In this document: positions 18,591 through 29,752 of the stretch, one piece after another | Numbering within the stretch: the first letter of the stretch is position 1 | How the letters are laid out: each line of letters opens with the position of its first letter | From: Chara braunii | Taxonomy: Eukaryota > Streptophyta > Charophyceae > Charales > Characeae | Direction: 5' to 3' | NCBI GenBank assembly: GCA_003427395.1 | Contig: BFEA01000083.1 | Coordinates: 318,468-354,228, forward strand | DNA length: 35,761 nucleotides | Notes under the pieces: model-generated | Told to the model about the DNA's origin: nothing | What the model saw: only the letters and a program-made list of their open reading frames with translations | The model's database searches: none | Made by a program: the position numbers and the translations under genes

Positions 18591-19728
18591 CGCCGTATGA
18601 GGGGTTGATACTACGATGGGTGGCCGTGAGACCCAGCAGCTTGCCCTGTTAAGGGCTCGGGGCCACTGTGGTCGATAATCGCGGCCAACCGATGGGACAA
18701 GCCAGCAAACAGGGCCTGCAAAGCCTAAGGCAGGTGGGGCACGCAGGGCCACAAGCACGCAAGGCCTGCAAGGTGACATGTGGGGGGGCGGTGGAGCAGG
18801 CGATGCCTGATGTGCTGCAAGAAGGAGACGTGGCTGGGCTAGGCTCTCCTTATAGAAGAGATGCTCCTACTACTCTCGTAGTAGGAACTAGCCTCGAAGC
18901 ATAACACATCAGGATCTTACTCAGGGGTGTGGGGTTCGAATCCGACAGGCACCGCGGGGCTGGCTCCTTTTCGAGCTGTTTTTTGCGAAGGCGAGGACGA
19001 TTTCGGTCGTGTGATGGATAGGATCGCGCGGCTGAAATCCGCCGCGCAGATCCGATGTGACCCCTCCGCAAGGATGACACAAATAAATCGAAAAATAATA
19101 TATTATTATTATTATTATTATTACTATTTTATATATGAATATAGCGCCACTTGGCGTTCCGTGAAATGCCTGGGGACTTATAGTCCCCATTGAAATGTTA
19201 GGCGTCCGTTGTAAACGGGCAACCACGTTTTAAGGAAGATTCTTTTTTTTTTGTCTTAGATTTTTTCTTAGATTCTTATTCAATTTTGTTTAAATTTTTC
19301 TTTTGGCATTGACGATGCCTGAATGGATGTACCCGTTTGTTTCATACAAACGGGACGATAGAAAAAGAAAAAGAAAAAACAAAACTAAAAACTAAAAACC
19401 AGAAACATCACGCCATGTGGCGCACTTTAAAGTGACGAGGGTTTTTCAACCCTTGTATACTAAACAGTCGCCCGAGGATGTAGGCGACCGTTTTTGGGTA
19501 AGTCTTTTTTGTTTTTTTTCTTTCTTTAGATTTTGTTTAGATTTTTTTTTTCCCTTGGTGTTTGGTCGTGTTGGTTGAAGGCACCCGGGTCGTGGCCCCA
19601 TTAGCAAAGAGCATCGGATTAAATCCCCGAGTCTGGACGTGTTTTGGGGACAGGAGCAGGAAATCGAGATCGAACTGCTTTTTTGTATCTCTGCGCCAGT
19701 GGGACCATGACCCCGTTCGAATGGGGTA

Positions 19729-19775
<47 letters not shown>

Positions 19776-20046
19776 NNNNNNNNNNNNNNNNNNNNNNNNN
19801 NNNNNNNNNNNNNNNNNNNNNNNNNNNNNNNNNNNNNNNNNNNNNNNNNNNNNNNNNNNNNNNNNNNNNNNNNNNNNNNNNNNNNNNNNNNNNNNNNNNN
19901 NNNNNNNNNNNNNNNNNNNNNNNNNNNNNNNNNNNNNNNNNNNNNNNNNNNNNNNNNNNNNNNNNNNNNNNNNNNNNNNNNNNNNNNNNNNNNNNNNNNN
20001 NNNNNNNNNNNNNNNNNNNNNNNNNNNNNNNNNNNNNNNNNNNNNN
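19776..20046. other. Assembly gap (271 Ns) in R1
   Basis: The gap sits between an A-run (from 19,731) and a (GA)n tract. In R2 and R3 the same two landmarks flank about 180-190 bp of complex sequence (23,862-24,041 and 31,241-31,420). The gap therefore hides the corresponding R1 segment plus some microsatellite. Confidence 0.9.
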
Positions 20047-20120
<74 letters not shown>

Positions 20121-20883
20121 CGGAGGGAGAGGAGTCTTACCTGGCAGCGGTTGGAGCGTGACCACAAACGCATAAGTTTCTTTCTTTTTTTTTTTCCCCT
20201 TTTTTTCTCTCCTTTGTTTTATTTTTATTTTTTTTTATTTTTTTTTTCCCCTAGTCCTTCAGTGTCATTTTGGCTGCGCCCGTCCCATTTCAAGAATGGG
20301 TTGCAGCACTTAGTAGCGCCGAACCTGGCATTGTTTACAGTCGGGTGCGGACGTGTGTTGCAGTAAGGGGGAGAAGCCCCTATTGAGCTTGACTCTAGTC
20401 CGGCCGAAGTGACCCCTGGGTCGCCTGTTCGTTGCTAAGCAACGGGCTGGCCCTCGCCGAGAAACAAGGGGGTAGGTAGGGAAGAGAGAAAAAAAAAATA
20501 ATAATAAGTAAACGGCCACGTACGTGGCCGCCGATTCAGGGGAGATACAGGGAGTAGAAAGAAGAAAAAGAAAAGAGGAAAAGGAGAGAAAAATGTAACG
20601 GCCGCGAATGTGGCCGCGGCCGTGGAACAAGTGCGGCCCCAGAAGCTTCCACAAGTTGATGGGACTGCGCCTCTTCAGTTGAACAGGTTGCAGAGAATGG
20701 CTGGGTACAGCCATTTCATGGAGCATGTGGCCTGCGGGAAAGGCCAGATGCTTCCCGGAATGAATGACCTTGGATCCCGGAAGGGAAAACCAAGGCTTAG
20801 AGCTCCTAGCCATCGATTTAGATGAAGGGTGAGGAGCTCTGACGAATTTTTTCCTGGCTGTGGGCAAGGCCCACATGCCTTCG

Positions 20884-20960
20884 GCTGGCTATAAAAGCCA
20901 GCACTCCACCCAGCAGCCTCACACTTGTGGAAGTGCTGCTGGGACATTCACTTGAGTGAA
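20884..20960 (+). promoter_or_regulatory. TATA box in palindrome and leader hairpins, R1
   Basis: GCTGGCT, then ATAAA, then AGCCAGC places the TATAAAA box (from 20,890) inside a 7-bp inverted repeat. About 20 bp downstream, CCCAGCAGC (20,909-20,917) pairs with GCTGCTGGG (20,935-20,943), with an inner CACTT / AAGTG pair. Then ATTCACT TG AGTGAAT follows. A Pol II start 25-30 bp after the TATA box would lie inside the first hairpin. This is the best candidate for the LTR promoter, placing about 2.6 kb of U3 before it and about 3 kb after it. Confidence 0.65.
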
Positions 20961-23150
20961 TGCTGCCTGGCTGCTGCTATGGGGCGATGCTGCCGGTAGA
21001 GATGCTGGAGTGGAGAGTGGAGGTCTGTAGGATGAGGGAAGATGCTAGTGGAGGAGGAGAAGAGAGGCAGCCATAGCCAAGGGTTGGAGGCTCTCTGCCC
21101 CACCCTCGTGCTGGTGCAGTGGCGGTAAGGCTGCATCAGGTCCGGACAGTGCGGCAAGCGGCACCTGTTTCAGTAGGGTTGTGCTGCCGGATTGTCGCCT
21201 CGACATCAAGACCTTCCTGTGCGAAGGTGCTGCCAGATTTGTTGCGTGGCGCTGCTGTGTTTTTTTGTGAGTATGGGAAGGTGCTGCCTGCACAGTGCGG
21301 CAGCGGCATTGGGTTTTAACGACAGTGGTGCGGAAGCGCTGCCGGTTTTTCATGGCGGTGGCGGCGGCGACACTTTAATAGAGGGGGTGTTGCCGAACTA
21401 ATGGCGTAGTGGCATCAAGGTCTCCCTAAGGGGAGGTGCTGACCGTTTGGCGGCACGGCAGTAGCGATGTGTTTTTTTGTGGTTACGCTGCGAATGTTTT
21501 TGGCACGTCGGCGTGATACCGGTTTTGACAGCGTGGCGAGCGGCAGTTCCACGCTTGAATTTTTGTGGAGTGTGGCAACTCTTGGGGATTCTAATGGGGC
21601 CCAGAGGTTGGGCTAACGCTGGTGCGTGGTCGGGATTATGAGGTAGCGGTGCGTGGACAAGCGGCATGAAGAGATCGCAGAGTGAGTGCACGCGGCACTG
21701 GCTGTTGGAGTTGCTGCGCTTGCGGGTTGCACAGGAAGGACATCTTTATTTTTTGGGGGCTCGCGACATCTGTGGGTTTCACCGGGGGCCACCTTTATTT
21801 TTTTTGCGGCACACACTGCAAGCGGTTTTGAGTTTTGAACCACCTGGTACTGCGGTCATGGTGTGGGACAGCGTTGGGACCATCTGGGACCATTTCGGGA
21901 CTAGGTGAGACTGGTTGCTGTGATCGGGACCAGCATGTTGGTGTGGCTATTGTGAGTGGAAGTGGTGCTTGGAGACGGCATGGACTTGCGGCTGGTTGGG
22001 AAGTACTGTTGGCAGTCAAGGTGCGATCGAGACTGTGCTAGGACGGTACGGGATGTGGGATGACGCGATGTTTGATTATAGGAGCACCCTCTTTGAGGGT
22101 TATCTCATTCGGACATCTCAGTGGACCAAACCTTGGTGTGATCAGGCACCTGGAGAAGGACGAGGACCGGTCATTCAGGAGAAAGGCCACACCTTATGAA
22201 GTTGTGAGCCGCGTATTTTCATGTGAGCCGCATATTTTCATATTCAACGACGATTTTTTTTGTCTGATTGGGATATTACCCGGCTTCTTGAGTGGGCCGG
22301 AAAAGACTTAACTCAAGGTCAGTTAAATGACTCAGACTCCCTTACACACCTGTGTGAACCCACACTTTGCTTGACCCTGTTGTTTTGAACGTTCGAAAGA
22401 AAAGGAAGAGGAAGTTGTGCTAGTCATGCATGTGAATGGGAAGGTCTGACGTAAGTCTGGGATTGTACCGTTTTCTTTTGAACTCGTTTTCTATGCATGT
22501 TGTGCAGGTAGGTACAAGGATGCTTGCAAAGGAGATTGATAATGCCTATCTGAGAGAAGGGAAAATGATTGTCTTCCCTTTACTTCTCACCTACCTAGAT
22601 GTCAATAGCAGCCGCGCGATTCAGAGCCTACGAGGCTAATAGTGACCGCCGTATAAAGGGTTGATACTACGATGGGTGGCCGTGAGACCCAGCTGCTTGC
22701 TCTGTTAAGGGCTGGGGGCCACTGTGGTCGATAATCGCGGCCAACGGATGGGACAAGCGAGCAAACAGGGCCTGCAAAGCCTAAGGCAGGCGGGGCACGC
22801 AGGGCCACAAGCAGGCAAGGCCTGCAAGGTGACATGTGGGGGGGGGGTGGAGCAGGCGATGCCTGCTGTGCTGTAGCAAGGAGAGGTCGTTGGGCTAGGC
22901 TCTCCTTATAGAAGAGATGCTCCTACTACTCTCGTAGTGGGAACCTGCCCCGAAGGATAACACATGAGGATCTTACTCCAGGGGTGTAGGGTTTGAATCC
23001 GACAGGCACCGCTGGGCTGGCTCCTTTTGGAGCTGGCTTTTGCGAAGGTGAGGCCGATTTCGGTCGTGCGATGGATAGTATCGCGCGGCTGAAATCCATC
23101 GCGCAGATCCGATGTGACCCCTGCGCAACGATGACACAAATACATTGAAA

Positions 23151-23195
<45 letters not shown>

Positions 23196-23826
23196 TTTAT
23201 ATATGAATAGAGCGCCATTTGGCGCTCCGTGAAATGTCTGGGGACTTATAGTCCCCATTGAAATGTTAGGCGCCCGTTGTAAACGGGCAGCCACGTTTTA
23301 AGGAAGATTCTTTTTTTTTTCCTTATATTTTTTCTTAGATTCTTATTCGATTTTGTTTAAATTTTTCTTTTTGGCATTGACGATACCTGAATGGATATAC
23401 CCGTTGGTTTCATACAAACGGGACGATAGAAAAAGAAAAAGAAAAAACAAAACTAAAAACTAAAAACCAGAAACAGCGCACCATGTGGCGCACTTTAAAG
23501 TGACGGGGGCTTTTCAACCCTTGTATACTAAACAGTCGCCCGAGGATGTAGCCGACCGTTTTTGGGTAAGTCTTTTTTGTTTTTTTTCTTTCTTTAGATT
23601 TTGTTTAGATTTTTTTTTTTTTTTTGTCGTGTTGGTTGAAGGCACCCGGGCCGTGGTCCCATTAGCAAAGAGCATCGGATTGAATGTCTGAGTCTGGATG
23701 TGTTTTGGGGATAGGAGCAGGAAATCGAGATCGAACTGCTTTTCTGTATCTCTGGATAGAACATAGTCAGATTTAGGATTTTTATCATATCCTCTTTGCC
23801 AGCGGGACCACGACCCCGTTCGAATG

Positions 23827-23830
<4 letters not shown>

Positions 23831-23862
<32 letters not shown>

Positions 23863-24065
23863 ATGGTTGTGCCAAGCTGTTTCGTCGGGCTTTCACAATA
23901 CCCCGACGGATGGACCTGCCGCTGATAGCGGCCACATGCGAGCACGGGGCGTGGGACCTTATACTTGAGTTAGGAGGGACTCTTTGCACACGCTTTGGGT
24001 GGTCTCCATCTCACGACGAATGGTCGCGACCGTCGGGTGTAGAGAGAGAGAGAGAGAGAGAAAGG

Positions 24066-24145
<80 letters not shown>
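23831..24145. repeat. Poly-A, conserved block and (GA)n tract in R2
   Basis: An A-run ends near 23,860. About 180 bp of complex sequence follows, then a (GA)n tract from about 24,041 with GAAA interruptions. The same arrangement occurs in R3 (31,213-31,567), and in R1 around the gap. The complex block contains a decayed hammerhead-like motif on the minus strand (see findings). Confidence 0.8.
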
Positions 24146-24147
<2 letters not shown>

Positions 24148-24896
24148 AAGGAGTCTTACCTGACGGCGGCTGGAGCGTGACCACGAACGGGTAAGTTTCG
24201 TTCTTCTTTCTTTTTTCTCCTTTTTTTCTCTCCTTTGTTTTATTTGTTTTGTTTTTGTTGTTTTTTGTTTTTTTTTCTAGTCCTTCAGTGTCGTTTTGGC
24301 TGCGCCCGTCCCATTTCAAGAATGGGCTGCAGCACTTAGTAGCGTCGAACCTGGCATTGTTTACACTCGGGTGCGGACGCATGTTGCAGTAAGGGGGAGA
24401 AGCCCCTATTGAGCTTGACTCTAGTCCGGCCGAAGTGACCCCTGAGTCGCTTGTTCATTGCTCAGCAACGGGCTGGCCCTCACAGAGAAACAAGGGGGTA
24501 GGTAGGGAAGAGAGAAAAAATAATAATAATAAGTAAATGGCCACGTACGTGTCCGCGGATTAAGGGGAGATACAGGGAGTAGAAAGAAGAAAAAGAAAAG
24601 AGGAAATGTAACGGCCGCGAATGTGGCCGCGACCGTGGAACAGGTGCGGTCCCAGAAGGTTTTAGGGGTTGATGGGACTGCGCCTCTTCAATTCAACAAG
24701 TTGCAAAGAATGGCTGGGTACAGCCATTTCATGGAGCATGTGGCCTGCGGGAAAGGCCAGATGCTTCCGGGAATGAATGGCCTTGGATCCCGTAGGGGAA
24801 AACCAAGGCTCAAAGTTCCTAGCCATCGATTTAGATAAAGGGTGACGAGCTCTGACGAATTGTTTCCTGGCTGTGGGCAAGGCCCACATGCCTTCG

Positions 24897-24975
24897 GCTG
24901 GCTATAAAAGTCAGCACTCCACCCAGCAGCCTCACACTCATGGCAGTGCTGCTGGGACATTCACTTGAGTAAATG
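24897..24975 (+). promoter_or_regulatory. TATA box and leader hairpins, R2
   Basis: TATAAAA starts at 24,903. The flanking inverted repeat has one substitution (AGTCAGC). The outer CCCAGCAGC / GCTGCTGGG pairing of the first hairpin is intact, and the second palindrome has one change (AGTAAAT). Confidence 0.6.
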
Positions 24976-26615
24976 CTTCCTGGCTGCTGCTATGGGGCGG
25001 TGTTGTCGGTAGAGATGCTGGAGTGGAGAGTGGAGGTCTGTAGGATGAGGGAAGATGCTAGTGGAGGAGGAGAAGAGAGGCAGCCATAGCCAAGGGTTGC
25101 AAGCTCTTTGCCCCACCCTCGTGCTGGTGCGGTGGCGGTAAGGCTGCATCAGGTCCGGACGGTGCGGCAAGCGGCACCTGTTTCAGTAGCCTTGTGTTGC
25201 CGGATTGTCGCCGCGGCATCATGACCTTCCTGTGGGAAGGTGCTGCCAGATTTGCTGTGTTGCGCCGCTATGTTTTTTTGTGAGTATGGGAAGGTGCTGC
25301 CTGCACAGTGCGATAACTACATTGGGTTTTAACGACAGTGGTGAGGAAAAGCGGCCGGTTTTTCATGGCGGTGGGGGCGACGACACTTTGATAGAGGGGG
25401 TGCTGCCGAACTAATGGCGTAGTGGCATCAAGGTCTCCCTAAGGGGAGGTGCTGACAGTTTGGCGGCACGACAGTAGCGATGTATTTTTTTGTGGTTACG
25501 CTGTTAATGTTTTTGGCACGTCGGCGTGATACCGGTTTTGACAACGTGGAGAGCGGCAGTTCCACACTTGAATTTTTTGTGGAGTGCGGCAACTATGGGG
25601 GATTCTTATGGGGCCCATAGGTTGGGCTAGCGCTCGTGCGTGGTCGGGACTATGAGGTAGCGGTGCGTGGACTGGCAGCATGAAGAGATCGCAGAGTGAG
25701 TGCACGCGGCACTGGCTGTTGGAGTTGCTGCGCTTGCGGGTTGCACCGGAAGGACATCTTTATTTTTTGGAGGCTCGCGACATCTGTGGGTTTCACCGAG
25801 GGCCACCTTTATTTTTTTTCGCGGCACACAGTGCAAGTGGTTTTCAGTTCTGAACCACCTGGTACTGCGATGATGGTGTGGGACAGCATTGGGACCATCT
25901 GGGACCATTTCGGGACTAGGTGAGACTAGTTGCTGTGATCGGGACCAGCATGTTGGTGTGGCTATTGTGAGTGGACGTGGTGCTTGGAGACGGCATGGAC
26001 TTGCGGCTGGTTGGGAAGTACCGTTGGCAGTGAAGGTGCGATTGAGACTGTGCTAGGACGGTACGGGATGTGGGATGACGCGAGGTTTGATTATGGGAAC
26101 ACCCTCTTTATGGGTTATCTCATTCAGACATCTCAGTGGACCCAACCTTGGTGTGATCAGGCACCTGGAGAAGGACGCGGACCGTCATTCAGGAGAAAGG
26201 CCACAACTTATGAAGTTGCGAGCTGCGTATTTTCATGTAAGCCGCAGATTTTCTTATTCAACGGCGATCTTTTTCGTCTGATTGGGATATCACCCGGCTT
26301 CTTGAGTGGGCCGGACCAGACTTAACTCAAGGTCGGTTGAATGACTAAGACTCCCTTTCACACCTGTGTGAACCCACACTTTGCTTGACCCTGTTATTTT
26401 GAACGTTCGAAAGAAAAGGAAGAGGAAGTTGTGCTAGTCATGCATGTGAATGGGAAGGTCTGACGTAAGTCTGGGATTGTTCCGTTTTCTTTTGAACTCG
26501 TTTTCTATGCACTTTGTGCAGGTAGGTAGAAGGATGCTTGCAAAGGAGATTGATAATGCCTATCTGATAGAAGGGAAAATGATTGTCTTCCCTTTACTTT
26601 TCAACTACCTGGATG

Positions 26616-27107
26616 TCAATAAGGACTTGTTGCTCTTAAAAAGGTTAATTCAATGCATGTCGTAAAATGAATACGATAGAAATAAAGCAAATGAGGTGAA
26701 ACGAACTCGGTCTTCTCCCAAGTGATCGCCCTTTCTGTCCGGAATGACCTCATCTGTCTATACCAGTCAAAATGATTATCAGTCTTTACCTTTCCTGAAT
26801 TCTTTTCGTTTAAGTAACCCCAGGACTTAGGCGGAATAAAAAATATATGAAGGTCACTTGCAGTGAACACATCTTCTACCTCTAAGAAGCATATGGGGCG
26901 AGGGTTCGTTGCTTCACGAGCCGACCCTGTTATCGACCCAGAGTGGACCGTCCTACAGGGGGTACTTTGCCGATTCGTTGGAGACGACCCAACTTCTGAG
27001 ATCCGAGCTTTGTGCTCGGATGAGGAGGAGGAGTACCCCAGACCACTTCCTAGGGGAAGAGGGTTGCCACACGTCAAGCAATGCCCCTGGTTAAGAATTA
27101 TGCGCAA
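26616..27107 (-). CDS. Unrecognised 163-codon minus-strand frame in the LTR
   Basis: The middle part (TVHSGSITGSA, then EATNPRPICFLEVEDVFTASDLHIFF) is also open in R3 (34,094-34,492 minus) with few changes. Both ends differ because of small indels between the blocks. I recognise no domain. The opposite strand is also open in both blocks, as expected for recently duplicated DNA, so conservation alone is not evidence of coding. It could be a captured host fragment. Confidence 0.12.
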   Translation of the reverse strand: MRIILNQGHCLTCGNPLPLGSGLGYSSSSSEHKARISEVGSSPTNRQSTPCRTVHSGSITGSAREATNPRPICFLEVEDVFTASDLHIFFIPPKSWGYLNEKNSGKVKTDNHFDWYRQMRSFRTERAITWEKTEFVSPHLLYFYRIHFTTCIELTFLRATSPY

Positions 27108-27285
27108 AGCAACTTGTCATCCAAAAAGATTGGAGGCGGATGAAGACTAGTATGTGCGTTGAATCTCAGGTAGGCAGTAGACTGAAATGAATGACTTTGG
27201 CAACCCGTGTCATCAAGTCAAATTTAGGAAGCCGACTACCTTGTCGGCTGCATTTATATTATCGTCAATATCCAACTTCTTGTAC

Positions 27286-27476
27286 GTGGTTGCATGATTG
27301 TTTTGTGGTGTTTGACCTGAGATGGTCAAAGGTTGACTCGTTATGATGTAAGTATATGCAGATGTTTATTTTATTTCTTTNGTGGTTGCATGATTGTTTT
27401 GTGGTGTTTGACCTGAGATGGTCAAAGGTTGACTCGTTATGATGTAAGTATATGCAGATGTTTATTTTATTTCTTT
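27286..27476. other. Exact 95-bp duplication around a single N
   Basis: 27,286-27,380 and 27,382-27,476 read identically, with one N between them. R3 has only one copy of this segment (about 34,732-34,829). This is the signature of two overlapping contigs joined without merging. It marks the start of a zone with scattered single Ns. Confidence 0.85.
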
Positions 27477-27989
27477 TGATTGTGTGTAAAAGGGACTNGG
27501 ATTAACGTNNGGTTTCACNCTGGGTTGAGACCGTCCTAGTCGANCGACGTTCNCTNCGTACTTAGGAGATCAGCGCCCTAGGAACGAANNGTGTTCGGGT
27601 CCACTTGGCGTTAACCAAGCGTATCTATANTACGGCGAACNAGCGAACGCCNTCAGNTAACCTNCCTCTGCAATTGCATCTAAAAGCTTTCGCACGTGGG
27701 TNAGNAGCTCGGTAGGNATATGCCCCTAAGGGTGGTNACANTCCCTTAGGGAAGGAAAGTTNATGCCNCGNGGGAACCTATCCTGTCGTAGGGGACCNTG
27801 GGATGTNCAACTGACANACCCGGCTAGAGCGGCGAAGGGACGNCNCGACCACGACCGTCNTAGCGGCTCGTGGGATGTGTTGCGTCNTTCCTAAGTNGTC
27901 TCTTGTTGTGTTTTGTTTTACTCCTGCGTGACATGGNNGGGAGGGCTCTCGCTTTTGCGAAANAGGCGGGAGCCGATGNGCTCGACAGG

Positions 27990-28007
27990 TGGCGCCGTTG
28001 CTNGGGA
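27990..28007 (+). other. Primer-binding site, tRNA-Asp type
   Basis: TGGCGCCGTTGCTNGGGA lies two bases after the LTR end CTCGACA. The first 12 bases are complementary to the 3' end of plant tRNA-Asp, including CCA. The rest agrees apart from one substitution and the N. This is the PBS type known from Athila and related plant Ty3 elements. It fixes the 5' LTR boundary and the + orientation of the element. Confidence 0.8.
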
Positions 28008-29726
28008 ATAACGACAAACTANCGTTGTCCCTTGNGGAACGACACTCGGATATTTTATTTTATAGTAAATTGATCNTATTCTAATTANNTTGTCTTCATC
28101 GATTGATTTTATTATCATTTTATCCCGATAAAACTATTTCTGGATTTTATTCNAGAAATTATTTTGGTTACCTTTGAACATTCCNGTTGGGTTTAAATTC
28201 ATAATATCTTGATACTAANTGTGTCGTATNCTGTTATTNTTNTGGTATTCGAGTTGTTGTGTGGAGAATAACCATTTTTATGTGTCATATATTAATCCTA
28301 TCGTTTATCGAGACCCTGAAGGTATTCTTTTAGTTATAATGCTTGCGTAAGTTGNTATTGGGTGGAACTATTTTGAAAAGTGGTCAACNAAACGTTGACT
28401 TCCTTATGATATTGTTTTGCATNTTTATTTAGTCATGTATCAGATAGTTGAATGATNTNTATTTCNATCGTCAGTCTACCNGNACTCCCATTCATTTTGA
28501 GNTTATCCGTTTTAGTGATNCACTTCTATGATCGAAGGCATCTGAACTACTGTTGAAGATTATTTAGCTTGGATCATTATGAAGTCTCATGTGAAAGCAT
28601 TTGTTGTAAGTTGTGTTGTTGTGCTTGAATATTTTTGAANTAAGTTTTGAAGGCGTTATCATNTCACNACAGANTTTTGATGGATTTGTNGGCTCTGTAG
28701 GTGGTAGTGAGGCCCNCGCCGGAGTTNTGCTCCTGGTNCATAGTGGGANGTTNTCTTTTGTACCCTATGTGGTTTAAGGGAAGGAGGACTACANTATCAC
28801 NGAAANGGAGGAAAGTGTTGAGGTCTTNTTAAAATGATGNTTGTAGGGTAGGCNACTATCATTTGCTGCAANGGGNGGAGTGGNTACCTAACCTCGTGTN
28901 NAGCATGGTCACNGTACCTCTATGGNTGGGGTCTAGCCAACCTCNGTTATTTGAAGTGGGGAGTTCTACTCTACATGCAGAGGACTAATGAGATCGCAAA
29001 CACTGGAATCGGAGGGAATGTGGTGAGGCTCGAATCTAAAGCGGGGCTTGATGGCGAGATGTTATCCTAATACGGATTAGACAAGTCCTCGACACATTCA
29101 CAAGNGNTTCAGAAGTAACGGGCATGATAACTTATGTGAATTGGAATGAGGATCATAACTTNGTCGGGGAANTTTGGACGAATGGTTTCTCTCATGNATG
29201 GTTAGTTCGGACTTGAACTGCCCAGGAGGTTATTTATTTTGAAAGACCCGTCAGGGGGTTAAACNTGACTNTTTAGATAAATGAATGTATTAGCCAACTG
29301 GGGTTTAGNAGGCTGGCCGGAAGCTTTCCGGTACNATTCTGNNAGAGTAAATGATGTTTTGANTGACCGTAAGTGGGATGATGCGNGGATCATTCTGAAA
29401 ACNTTTCTCNGAATNNAAGNCTTCNAGGGNCTAGACCTGGGTCCAAGTTTGATAAGGCTTGCCAAAGGNCATATCTAGCATTCCAATCCACATATNATTT
29501 GTAATAATTTAAGGCTTNTGGAGGCTANATCCAATTTTGTTTATTAAGTGAAGNCTCCTGGAGCCTAAATCCNGTTTTGTTGTTGTGCTGTTNTAAATTA
29601 GTGTAAAAGTTNCGGCTTAATCCCGGACGATTGTTGGAATTTTTGTACTGTGATCGTTNTTTTNACATTGAGATTTTTATAAGGATCCTGATTTTTTTTT
29701 ATGGTGAACGACNGGGANGTCGTTCA
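28008..29726 (+). other. Short internal region without recognisable gag or pol
   Basis: About 1.7 kb of low-quality sequence with many single Ns. No frame over 90 codons exists, and no zinc-knuckle, protease, reverse transcriptase or integrase motif is seen in the available translations. Ns could break a frame, but their spacing leaves enough clean sequence for a pol domain to have been visible. It is probably the non-coding interior with packaging and dimerisation signals. Confidence 0.55.
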
Positions 29727-29743
29727 ATGGGGTCCGGGAGTGT
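29727..29743 (+). other. Purine-rich tract before the 3' LTR
   Basis: GGGGTCCGGGAG directly precedes TGTTGTCGGG. It is the only purine-rich segment at the expected place but is interrupted by TCC, so it is a modest polypurine tract. The exact LTR start (29,741 or 29,744) is uncertain by three bases. The TGTCG / CGACA symmetry favours 29,744. Confidence 0.5.
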
Positions 29744-29752
29744 TGTCGGGNN

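Larger units (their letters stand above)
18277..22605 (+). mobile_element. LTR block R1: 5' part of the 5' LTR
   Basis: R1 starts at AGTCGGGG, corresponding to TGTCGGG of R3 with the first T changed. It runs to GATGTCAATA, about 4.3 kb into the LTR, and lacks the last 1.3 kb. It includes the start palindrome, the 49-bp hairpin insertion, the poly-A and N gap, and a complete TATA region. It joins R2 directly. The join is internal to the LTR, so R1 is not a solo LTR. Confidence 0.75.
22606..27987 (+). mobile_element. LTR block R2: 3' part of the 5' LTR
   Basis: R2 begins inside the hairpin insertion (TAGCAGCCGCGCG then ATTCAGAGCCTACGAGG), about 0.3 kb into the LTR, and runs to CTCGACA immediately before the PBS. 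It therefore contains the true 3' boundary of the 5' LTR. It overlaps R1 over roughly 4.06 kb and R3 over about 5.3 kb. Short ORFs within it are not consistently conserved between blocks. Confidence 0.75.

Noticed and set aside
18935-18955. B-box match GGTTCGAATCC conserved in the LTR blocks
   Set aside because: No A box at the required distance and no cloverleaf. One box match in a GC-balanced LTR is not enough for a Pol III gene.
19446-20173. Frames of 158-239 codons crossing the N gap
   Set aside because: They consist of Ns, poly-A and (GA)n and do not represent genes.
20310-20876. 188-codon minus-strand frame in R1
   Set aside because: The corresponding frame is broken in R2 and R3, and part of it is low-complexity sequence.
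20948-21401. Two 69-codon frames (minus 20,948-21,157; plus 21,192-21,401) open in all three LTR blocks
   Set aside because: The blocks are recent duplicates, so open frames are expected by descent. Many differences change amino acids, and frames on both strands are equally kept, which argues against coding.
18277-22605. R1 as an independent solo LTR
   Set aside because: It lacks the LTR 3' 1.3 kb, joins R2 inside the LTR, and its left flank pairs with the right flank of R3 rather than with sequence at 22,605.
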